In this document: positions 1 to 7,381 of the stretch, piece by piece | How positions within the stretch are numbered: position 1 is the first letter of the stretch | How the letters are laid out: each line of letters begins with the position of its first letter | Origin: CAIXSC01 sp046349915 | Lineage (GTDB): Bacteria > Planctomycetota > Planctomycetia > Pirellulales > Pirellulaceae | Assembly: GCA_046349915.1 (NCBI GenBank) | Contig: JAXMBL010000004.1 | Location: 248,001 to 312,000, forward strand | Length of the DNA stretch: 64,000 bases | Direction of reading: 5' to 3' | The notes under the pieces: generated by a model | Database searches by the model: none | Told to the model about the DNA's origin: nothing | Seen by the model: only the letters and a program-made list of their open reading frames with translations | Program-made: the position numbers and the translations under genes

Positions 1-1
1 G

Positions 2-145
2 GAGTTTCAGGCGTGGCACGAATCGTGCGGTTTCCTGGTGGCCAAACCAACCTGGTCCAAGGGTCGATTCAAGCTCACTGTCAAGCCAGGCGTCAACGAC
101 GTTGGCGTTGTCAAGCTGACGCTCGGCATGTTGAAGAAGAAGTAA
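2..145 (+). CDS. C-terminal fragment of unknown protein
   Basis: An open frame enters from the left edge and ends at a TAA. It encodes 47 residues finishing in a basic GMLKKK tail. The visible part has alternating hydrophobic and charged residues consistent with a small beta-rich domain, but I recognise no family. It is on the same strand as the RegB/RegA-like pair and ends 74 bases before it, so it may share the transcript. Respiratory or cytochrome oxidase genes often neighbour regBA in other bacteria, but nothing visible here proves that link. Confidence 0.5.
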   Translation, partial: EFQAWHESCGFLVAKPTWSKGRFKLTVKPGVNDVGVVKLTLGMLKKK

Positions 146-219
146 GCGATGTGGCGAACCATCGAGTGGTCGCGGTCGAACCGTGAACCACTCGCTGGTC
201 AAATCCACGGAGACCTGCG

Positions 220-1596
220 ATGGATGAGTCCGCCGGCGCGCTGGGACAGGCGACGCGAGAGCGAATCAATCTCGAGTGGCTTCTCAGGCTGCGATGGGCC
301 GCGGTCTTGGTTCAAACACTCACCATCGCAGGAGCTCGCCTTCTGTTGGGAATGGAGCTTCCGCTTGGGTTTCTCGGGATCGTCGTGGCGCTCGAGGCCG
401 TTTCCAATGTGGCGGCCTCATGGTGGCAACGGCGCGACGGCGATCCGCGAGTCGACAGCGAGTCATTGCTGGCCGTGATCATGGCGCTCGATATTGGCTT
501 TCTTACGGCCTTGCTGTTTGGCTCGGGCGGCCCCTTCAATCCCTTCAGTGTCTTCTACCTGATTCATATCTCTCTGGCCGCCGCCACGCTACGGCCGCGG
601 TTGGCGTGGTTATTGACTCTTCTGTCCGTGTGCTGCTTCGGCGGGCTATTCGTGAGGTATGTGCCCATCCACGCCTTGGAACATCATGGAGTGGATTCGA
701 CACCCTCTGCGACCCACTCGCATGCTCCCAGCGAATCAATGCATATCCATCTGCGCGGCATGCTGTTGGCCTTTGCGGGGGCCGCGGTGTTCGTTACATA
801 TTTCGTCACGAGGGTCCGGCACGAATTGGACCAACGCGACGCGCAGCTCGCGGCTGCCGATCGTCGTCGAGCCCATCTCGAACGACTCGATTCCCTGGTC
901 ACACTCGCGGCCGGTGCCGCTCATGAACTGGCGACGCCGCTCGCGACCGTCATGGTGGCCGCTCGCGAAATGGAAATTGAATTGACAGGCTCGGGTTCGC
1001 CATTGCTCGCGGATATCCAAGTGATGGTGAGGGAAATCGGGCGCTGTCGAGATATTCTGGGGACGTTGACGTCGCGTGCGGGGGAACGCATGGGAGAAAC
1101 CTGGCGTGAAACGCCGCTCAGCGACTTGCTGGCCGACGCTCGACTTGCCACTCGTCAACCCGACTTGATCGTCGTTGTCATTTCTCCGGCATGTTCAAGA
1201 GCAGCGGTTGTCGCCCCGCGACGAGCTCTTACGCAGACCCTCGCCGCGCTTCTGCAAAACGGACTCGATGCATCGTCCGACCCAAAAGAAGTCCGCTTGT
1301 TGGCTGCGTGTGAGTCGGGCGAGTTGAAGATTGAGGTTCAAGACAGCGGCAGAGGCATGTCCGACTCGACGCTTCGCCGGTTAGGCGAGCCCTTTTATTC
1401 CACTCGCCAAGGCGCTGGCGGGATGGGACTCGGAGTGTTTCTGGCGAAACGCGTGGTCGAGCAGATAGGGGGAAGCGTGGTTTACGAGTCCAAATTAGGG
1501 AGTGGGACGACCGTGCGTCTCACGGTTCCTCTCGAAGTAGTTCCTGCCTCGCGGGTGCCAACGGACGCATGTCGAAATCCGGAATGGGCAAGCTGA
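220..1596 (+). CDS. regB: RegB/PrrB/ActS-type redox sensor histidine kinase
   Basis: Membrane histidine kinase of the family that senses quinone/redox state and controls respiration. About six hydrophobic segments occupy residues 22-197. The motif GGPFNPFS (103-110) sits where RegB proteins carry their quinone-binding GGxxNPF box. The phospho-acceptor is His235 in AAHELATPLATV. A cysteine in GRCRDIL (Cys276) matches the redox-active cysteine of RegB. The ATPase part shows N-box NGLDAS (347-352), DSGRGM and GMGLGVFL. The loop between the last two membrane segments (about 150-178) is histidine-rich, with seven His. The gene lies 4 bases upstream of its cognate regulator. Family assignment is strong; the signal sensed here is inferred from the family. 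Confidence 0.88.
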   Translation: MDESAGALGQATRERINLEWLLRLRWAAVLVQTLTIAGARLLLGMELPLGFLGIVVALEAVSNVAASWWQRRDGDPRVDSESLLAVIMALDIGFLTALLFGSGGPFNPFSVFYLIHISLAAATLRPRLAWLLTLLSVCCFGGLFVRYVPIHALEHHGVDSTPSATHSHAPSESMHIHLRGMLLAFAGAAVFVTYFVTRVRHELDQRDAQLAAADRRRAHLERLDSLVTLAAGAAHELATPLATVMVAAREMEIELTGSGSPLLADIQVMVREIGRCRDILGTLTSRAGERMGETWRETPLSDLLADARLATRQPDLIVVVISPACSRAAVVAPRRALTQTLAALLQNGLDASSDPKEVRLLAACESGELKIEVQDSGRGMSDSTLRRLGEPFYSTRQGAGGMGLGVFLAKRVVEQIGGSVVYESKLGSGTTVRLTVPLEVVPASRVPTDACRNPEWAS

Positions 1597-1600
1597 CGCG

Positions 1601-2131
1601 ATGGCAAGGATCTTACTAGTCGACGACGACGACTCGCTGCGCGATCAATTGACGCGCGCGCTCACTCGCCGCGGTTATGCCGTGGTGGCGGCCGCGGGCA
1701 GCGAGGAAGCGATGCAGTGCGTGCGTCGTGAGCCATGCGAGATGGCTATTCTTGACCTGCGGATGCCCGGCGAGTCGGGAATGAACCTTTTGTCGGAAAT
1801 TCTCGCCGTTGCTCCAGCGACGCAAATCGTCATCCTGACTGGCTTCGGGAGTATCGCCAGCGCCGTTGATGCGTTGAAACGCGGCGCGGTGAACTACGTC
1901 GCGAAGCCCGCGCATGTCGACGAAATTCTGGCAGCCTTTCGCCCCCCCTCTGAAACTTCGTTGGAGACGCCAGTCACTCACGAAGACTCGCCATCTTTGG
2001 CGCAAGCCGAGTGGGAACATATTCAACGTACCTTGGCCGATTGCGGCGGCAACATTTCGCGAGCCGCACGTCGGCTCAACATCTCTCGCCGCTCCCTGCA
2101 AAGAAAACTCCGCAAGAGAGCACCCGAATGA
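1601..2131 (+). CDS. regA: RegA/PrrA/ActR-type response regulator
   Basis: A 176-residue response regulator. The receiver domain has acidic residues D8/D9, phospho-acceptor Asp52 in LDLRMP, Thr80 and Lys102. After a short linker, a Fis-type helix-turn-helix ends in ARRLNISRRSLQRKLRKRAP, close to the near-invariant DNA-binding helix of RegA/PrrA/ActR. That C-terminal match makes the assignment more specific than a generic regulator. It starts 4 bases after the kinase gene, and its stop overlaps the next start (ATGA). The three genes are therefore probably cotranscribed and translationally coupled. Family members control respiratory and redox genes; the targets here cannot be read from the window. 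Confidence 0.9.
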   Translation: MARILLVDDDDSLRDQLTRALTRRGYAVVAAAGSEEAMQCVRREPCEMAILDLRMPGESGMNLLSEILAVAPATQIVILTGFGSIASAVDALKRGAVNYVAKPAHVDEILAAFRPPSETSLETPVTHEDSPSLAQAEWEHIQRTLADCGGNISRAARRLNISRRSLQRKLRKRAPE

Positions 2132-3498
2132 TCGTCGTGAGTGTAGCCACGCTCGTCCGATTCGTGACCCCGCATGGGTCGAGTCGCCGTTGGGTGTTGC
2201 CTATTCTGCTGGTGATGGGGGGCCTTGGGACGATCGAGCTAGGCTCGACAACGGGATGGGCTGCCGACCCAAGCAGCATTTGGCCGGGATTCCTGGGCGC
2301 CGGTTGCGGGCCACGTGACGCCGGGTCATTGCCAGGGACTTGGTCCGATACGCGGAATATTGCTTGGCGAGTTTGCGTGCCAGGACGCGGACAGTCCGAA
2401 CCCATCATCTGGCAAGATCGAGTTTTCGCAACGAGCGTCACCGATACACCTTCGTTGGTGATCACCTGTTTGCGGTTAGCCGATGGCTCTTCACTGTGGC
2501 AGAAGAAGTGGACGACCAATCGTCGTATTCAAATTGGCGAAGACTACGCGAATGCGGCCTCAACGCCCGTTTGCGACTCGCGGCGAGTTTACGCTGGATT
2601 TGAAACAGGGGATATCTTGGCGCTCAATCATGCTGGCGAAGAATGCTGGCGCCGGAACTTGCAAGACGATTTCGGCGAGTATCAGATCGAGTCTGGATGG
2701 GCGTCGTCTCTCGCCCAAGACGATGCGCTCGTCTTTGTGTTGGTGGATCATGAGAAGGGCTCTTACCTGATCGCACTGTCGAAGGAATCGGGCGCGACCG
2801 TCTGGCGCTCTCCAAGAACTCAACGTTCCAGTTGGAGTTCGCCCGTGCTGGCGACCATCGACGGCGCCTCGCAACTGGTCGTCAACTCTGGTGGATCCGT
2901 CGATGGTTACGATCCCGCATCGGGGAGGCTCTGTTGGCGGACGGAGGGCCTGACCGGCAACTTCTGCCCATCACCCCGAGCGGCTGGCGACGGACTTTTC
3001 TTGATCGGCGCCTGCCTCGAGGACCAGAGTATCGATCCACAGCAGGCGTGGCGCTCGAATGTCGCGGTACGCATCCGTCGTGAGGGAAGAGAATGGTCCG
3101 CTCACCCCGCATGGTCACTGCCAGGAGGTGCGTCGTTCTACACGACTCCCGCTGCTCATAACGGAGCGGCTTACTGGATCGATCGCCGTGGTTTGGTCAG
3201 TTGCGTCGACCTGACAACAGGAAAGTTGAATTACAGCCATCGACTAACTGCAACCTGTTGGGCCTCTCCCCTGTGTGTCGGAGGAAGAGTGTACTTATTC
3301 AACCGGCGGGGCGTGACAACCGTCTTGGCGGCAGGCGCACAGTTGGCGGAATTGTCCATCAATCGTTTGACGCTCGATGCGGCCGATGCGCCCGAAGCGG
3401 TCGAACCAGCTCTCTATGCAGCCACAGGGGTCAATGGGAGTTTGTTGCTGCGAACCGACTCGCGGATCACTTGCCTCAGGAATCTCCCTGCCCCATGA
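2128..3498 (+). CDS. Secreted PQQ-type beta-propeller protein
   Basis: About 456 residues from an ATG overlapping the regA stop. The open frame extends further upstream, but that part would lie inside regA, so the coupled start is preferred. A signal-peptide-like segment (residues 20-45) precedes repeated outer-strand motifs typical of PQQ-like propellers: SSLWQKKW, GEECWRRN, GATVWRSP, SGRLCWRTEG and TGKLNYSH, spaced 40-50 residues apart. Such proteins may be scaffolds or catalytic PQQ enzymes. I see no heme motif and no clear PQQ ligand set, so a non-catalytic periplasmic role is likelier. Coupling to a redox two-component pair suggests it is a sensor partner or a regulated product; that is inference. 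Confidence 0.75.
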   Translation: MIVVSVATLVRFVTPHGSSRRWVLPILLVMGGLGTIELGSTTGWAADPSSIWPGFLGAGCGPRDAGSLPGTWSDTRNIAWRVCVPGRGQSEPIIWQDRVFATSVTDTPSLVITCLRLADGSSLWQKKWTTNRRIQIGEDYANAASTPVCDSRRVYAGFETGDILALNHAGEECWRRNLQDDFGEYQIESGWASSLAQDDALVFVLVDHEKGSYLIALSKESGATVWRSPRTQRSSWSSPVLATIDGASQLVVNSGGSVDGYDPASGRLCWRTEGLTGNFCPSPRAAGDGLFLIGACLEDQSIDPQQAWRSNVAVRIRREGREWSAHPAWSLPGGASFYTTPAAHNGAAYWIDRRGLVSCVDLTTGKLNYSHRLTATCWASPLCVGGRVYLFNRRGVTTVLAAGAQLAELSINRLTLDAADAPEAVEPALYAATGVNGSLLLRTDSRITCLRNLPAP

Positions 3499-3810
3499 CC
3501 CTGAACGGACAACGTCAAGTTTGCCTAGGGCTTGCATCGAAAAGTCGAGACGCGGTAGTGAAGTGTTGGAGCGTGCGACGCAGCCGCGATCGACGGACTA
3601 GAAGTCCGTCGTACTTTGATTCTTGGCTGTGACGGGGACTAAAAGAAAACGCCTGGCTTCTCTAGGTTTCCTGGTTTGCCGCGGTGGTGGTCGGCGAGGC
3701 GGCGTAATCGGTAAATCTATCGCAACCGGCACGGAATCAGTCGACTTCAGAATCGGCATGTTCGATACACATTACCGAAGCACCTTGATCCGATTCGGGG
3801 ATACGCCGGG
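3499..3810. other. Gene-free region upstream of the E1/KAS fusion
   Basis: A 312-base gap with no convincing coding sequence; short frames here lack a ribosome-binding site or recognisable protein. It contains one strong hairpin (3591-3611), annotated separately. It presumably carries the promoter of the large fusion gene, but I cannot point to convincing -35/-10 boxes. Confidence 0.5.
3591..3611. repeat. Hairpin with AGTCCGTCGTACTT motif
   Basis: Perfect 9-base-pair stem CGACGGACT / AGTCCGTCG with loop AGA. The right arm continues as AGTCCGTCGTACTT, a 14-base word that recurs at 28201-28214 after another short stem. No run of T follows, so it is not a classic terminator. It is more likely a dispersed intergenic repeat or mRNA 3' structure. 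Confidence 0.55.
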
Positions 3811-6800
3811 ATGTTTATGGAACGTCGCCACCAGTTCGCCTTGTACCGCGCCATGTTGCTTGCTCGTCGCATAGACGAAGCCGAGCAGCGATTAGCGCGC
3901 GAAGGGGCTGTCTTCTTTCATATTCCAGGCGCCGGGCATGAGGGGTCGTGCGCGCTCGCGCCGCACTTGAATTCGGACGACTGGCTGCACTGTCACTATC
4001 GCCAAAAGGCGCTGCTGTTGGCTCGAGGCGTGAAGGCTCACGATTATCTCGCTGCCCTCTTCTGCAACGATGACTCGCCATCGCGCGGACGTCAGATGAG
4101 CGAGTTCATGAGCGATCCCGCGCTGCATGTTCTGTCGATGGTAGTGCCGACGGCGAACCATGCGCTGCAAGCGGTTGGCGTTGCCGCGGCGACTCATCAC
4201 CTTCCCACTCGCCCCATCGTCGTCTGCGGAATTGGCGACGGAGCTACTCAACAGGGTGAATTCCTCGAAGCAGTCGCGCAAGCGGTGCGAGAACGGCTGC
4301 CTGTGTTGTTCCTCGTGGAGGACAATCGGTATGCCATCTCGACGATGACCCCGGGCCGCACCTTTTTCTCTCTGCCGGGCGGACCTGCCAGCGAATATCT
4401 CGGCGAGCGAATTCGACGGGTGGATGGTCGGGATGTAGTGGCCGCCCATGAACAACTGGGCGTCATCGTCGCTGAAATGCGAAATCAACGTGGCCCAGCA
4501 CTAGTGGTGTTGGAAGTCGAGCGACTTGCGAGCCACACGAACGCGGACGATCAAACGGTTTATCGCAGCGCGACTGAGTTACGCGAAGCCGAACTTACTG
4601 GCGATCCGCTGGTGAGATTCGAACGCTGGCTCTTGGAGTCGGGCGTGTCTCCCGACCAACTGTTGGAAGTGCAGCGAAAGGCGGTCGCGGAGGTCGAGGC
4701 GGCTGAACGAGCAGCGGGCGACGGTCCGCAGCCGACGGTCGAGCGCCAAGCCAAACGCCCCATTCTCGCCCGCATCACTCATGCGGCCAGCGAACGAGGC
4801 GCTAGCGAATCAGGTGAACGCGTGACGATGCGCGAGGCGCTTCGCGATGTGTTGGGACACCGACTGGCCAACGATTCTCGCGTCGTGTTGATTGGCGAGG
4901 ACATCGAAGATCCTAAGGGAGACGTGTTCGGGGTCACTCGTGGGTTGAGCACAAAGTACCCCGGTCGTGTCCGCAACTCGCCCCTCTCCGAATCGACGAT
5001 TGTCGGCGAGTCGATTGGGCGGGCGTTGGCCGGTGAGCGGCCGGTGGCATTCATTCAATTCGCCGACTTCCTGCCTCCCGCATACAACCAGATTGTGTGT
5101 GAGCTGGCGAGTATTGGCTGGCGAACCGATCATCGCTATCAGACGCCTGTCATCTTGATGATCGCCTGCGGCGCCTATCGACCGGGCTTGGGGCCATTTC
5201 ATGCGCAGACTTACGAGTCGGTGTTGGCTCATACGCCCGGCTTGGATGTATTCATGCCAGCAACTGCCGCGGATGCCGCGGGATTGCTGAACGCAGCCTT
5301 CGAATCGGGGCGACCCACCGTTTTTCTCTATCCGAAATCGTTGTTGAACGATACTCGGATTGCGACCTCGACGGATGTCGATCGTCAGTTTACGCCTCTA
5401 GGTGTTGCTCGTAAGGCTCGCGTGGGACGCGACATCACGTTTGTCGCCTGGGGCAATACGGTGAGTTTGTGCGAGCGAGCCGCCGTGGCGCTCGAACAAG
5501 TGGGCGTCGAAGCCGAAGTACTCGATCTGCGCACTCTTTCGCCCTGGGACGAACGGACAGTCATTGCCTCCGCGGAGAAGACAGCGCGATTAATCGTCGT
5601 GCACGAAGACAATCAAACTTGCGGCTTCGGCGCCGAAGTGCTGGCCACCGTCGCCGAACGCACTCGATTACCCGTCGCGATGCGCCGAGTTACTCGACCT
5701 GACACGCACATTCCCTGCCACTTTGGGAATCAGTTGGAGTTGTTGCCAACGTTCCGTCGAGTGCTCACGACGGCCGCCGAATTGCTGAATCTAGAGCTCT
5801 CTTGGGTCGAGGAAGCGGTTGAGGAAGAGGGCGTGACCGTCGTGGACGCCGTCGGTTCCGCGCCGTCGGACGAAACCGTGGATGTCGTGGATGTGTTGGT
5901 GAAGTCAGGGGACCGAGTGGAACGAGGGGATGCCCTGGCGACACTGGAAGCAAGCAAGAGTGTGTTCGACCTCACAGCGCCCACGGAGGGAGTGGTCGAA
6001 CAGGTGGAGGCGGAGGCCGGGGACAAAGTTCGAGTAGGCAAACCTCTGCTGCGAATTCGCTCGGAACAGTCTCGCCGCCGTCGACCGTTGGTGCAGGAAC
6101 GACCGGGCACACCCGTGTTGCGACGTAACGCGCCGCCGAACCCGTTGTTAGTCCGGCGACGAGACTCCAGGCCTCGGGCCTTCGACGTGGGGATCTCCCG
6201 ATCGATCGCGGTAACCGGCAGTCGACGCATCAGTAACGCGGAGTTCATCGGTCCGTCCGCTCGCATGACGGCCGAGGATATTCTGCATCGTACGGGCATC
6301 GAGTTTCGTCATTGGGCGGCGCCCGGTGAAACGGCCGTCGGCATGGCGGTTCGAGCGGCTCGACAAGTGCTTGAGACCGAACGGATCGCCCTCAGCGAAC
6401 TCGACCTGGTCATTTGCAGCACGACCAGCCCGACGATGGTGACGCCGTCGATGGCATGCCAAGTCTTGGGACAATTGGGACAGGGACGCGAAGCGACCAT
6501 GGTGCAGGCGTATGACATCAACGCCGCCTGCTCCGGTTACCTGTACGCACTTCAGGCCGGATTCGACTTCCTGCAGAGCCGCCCCGATAGTCGCGTGCTG
6601 GTGCTGACCGCCGAAGTACTGTCTCCTCTGCTCAACATGGACGATCTCGATACCGCGATCTTGTTCGGCGATGCCTCGTCGGCCGCGATCCTGTACGGCG
6701 AATCGCACTTTGACCGATCGGTCGCGCGAGTGGTGAGGCCGGAACTGTCAGCCAAGGGGGAAGATGGAAGCACTCTTTCCGTGCCGCTGCTCCATCAGGG

Positions 6801-7134
6801 ACACATTCACATGAAGGGGCAAAAGGTATTTGCCGAGGCGGTGAGGTCGATGGTGTCGAGTCTGAGTCGACTGTGCCATCACCAGGGGCTGGCGGTAAAC
6901 GACCTGGACCTTGTGGTTCCTCACCAAGCGAACCAGCGGATTATCGACGCCGTGGGTGATCGAGTTGGCGTGTCGGTCTACAGCAATATCCGCTACCACG
7001 GAAATACCTCGTCGACGAGCATCCCGCTTTCGCTGTGCGACATTCTGGCCGAAGCCAAGACTGGCGAACAACTGGGCTTATGTGCGTTCGGCGGCGGCTT
7101 CACGTTCGGCGCCGGCATCCTGCAAGTGCTCTAG
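3811..7134 (+). CDS. E1alpha-E1beta-lipoyl-ketoacyl synthase III fusion
   Basis: A single 1107-residue frame with four modules. Residues 1-320 are a 2-oxoacid dehydrogenase E1 alpha with the thiamine diphosphate motif GDGATQQG (142-149) through Asn172. Residues 335-650 are E1 beta (IGEDIEDPKGDVFGVT, and His464 in GPFHAQTYES). Residues 672-750 are a lipoyl domain with candidate lipoyl Lys716 in LEASKSVFD. An Arg/Pro linker (750-790) leads to a FabH-type domain (795-1107) with the intact triad Cys907 (NAACSGY), His1038 (VPHQAN) and Asn1065 (HGNTS). There is no E2 acyltransferase or E3-binding domain, and none is seen nearby. Family knowledge: branched-chain E1 makes acyl-lipoate and FabH condenses starter acyl groups. 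Inference: the fusion hands the acyl group from lipoate to the synthase. The start at 3811 is chosen; 3817 is also possible. Confidence 0.9.
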   Translation: MFMERRHQFALYRAMLLARRIDEAEQRLAREGAVFFHIPGAGHEGSCALAPHLNSDDWLHCHYRQKALLLARGVKAHDYLAALFCNDDSPSRGRQMSEFMSDPALHVLSMVVPTANHALQAVGVAAATHHLPTRPIVVCGIGDGATQQGEFLEAVAQAVRERLPVLFLVEDNRYAISTMTPGRTFFSLPGGPASEYLGERIRRVDGRDVVAAHEQLGVIVAEMRNQRGPALVVLEVERLASHTNADDQTVYRSATELREAELTGDPLVRFERWLLESGVSPDQLLEVQRKAVAEVEAAERAAGDGPQPTVERQAKRPILARITHAASERGASESGERVTMREALRDVLGHRLANDSRVVLIGEDIEDPKGDVFGVTRGLSTKYPGRVRNSPLSESTIVGESIGRALAGERPVAFIQFADFLPPAYNQIVCELASIGWRTDHRYQTPVILMIACGAYRPGLGPFHAQTYESVLAHTPGLDVFMPATAADAAGLLNAAFESGRPTVFLYPKSLLNDTRIATSTDVDRQFTPLGVARKARVGRDITFVAWGNTVSLCERAAVALEQVGVEAEVLDLRTLSPWDERTVIASAEKTARLIVVHEDNQTCGFGAEVLATVAERTRLPVAMRRVTRPDTHIPCHFGNQLELLPTFRRVLTTAAELLNLELSWVEEAVEEEGVTVVDAVGSAPSDETVDVVDVLVKSGDRVERGDALATLEASKSVFDLTAPTEGVVEQVEAEAGDKVRVGKPLLRIRSEQSRRRRPLVQERPGTPVLRRNAPPNPLLVRRRDSRPRAFDVGISRSIAVTGSRRISNAEFIGPSARMTAEDILHRTGIEFRHWAAPGETAVGMAVRAARQVLETERIALSELDLVICSTTSPTMVTPSMACQVLGQLGQGREATMVQAYDINAACSGYLYALQAGFDFLQSRPDSRVLVLTAEVLSPLLNMDDLDTAILFGDASSAAILYGESHFDRSVARVVRPELSAKGEDGSTLSVPLLHQGHIHMKGQKVFAEAVRSMVSSLSRLCHHQGLAVNDLDLVVPHQANQRIIDAVGDRVGVSVYSNIRYHGNTSSTSIPLSLCDILAEAKTGEQLGLCAFGGGFTFGAGILQVL

Positions 7135-7151
7135 CCACGGAAGTTCGTAGC

Positions 7152-7170
7152 CATCTCGCTTCGCGAGATG
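7152..7170. terminator. Hairpin after the E1/KAS fusion gene
   Basis: Perfect 8-bp stem CATCTCGC / GCGAGATG with loop TTC, 17 bases after the stop of the fusion gene. No U-tract follows, so it may be an RNA 3' stabiliser, a weak terminator or a dispersed hairpin rather than an intrinsic terminator. Confidence 0.4.
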
Positions 7171-7381
7171 ATCAGCCGCACCGCGTACAAGCATCGCATT
7201 CAGTGTTGGTCACGGAAATGGCATAGGGCCTAGAGTTGTTTGGGGATTGGGCTGGGGTAATCAGAGGTGCTCAATTGGAACTGGTAATGGGTATGGCTGA
7301 CGGCTTTCGTTGACTCGCCTCGGACTACTCGCGACAATACGACTCGTTAAGAACTTCGAGTTCCGTATTTCGCGAACTGAG

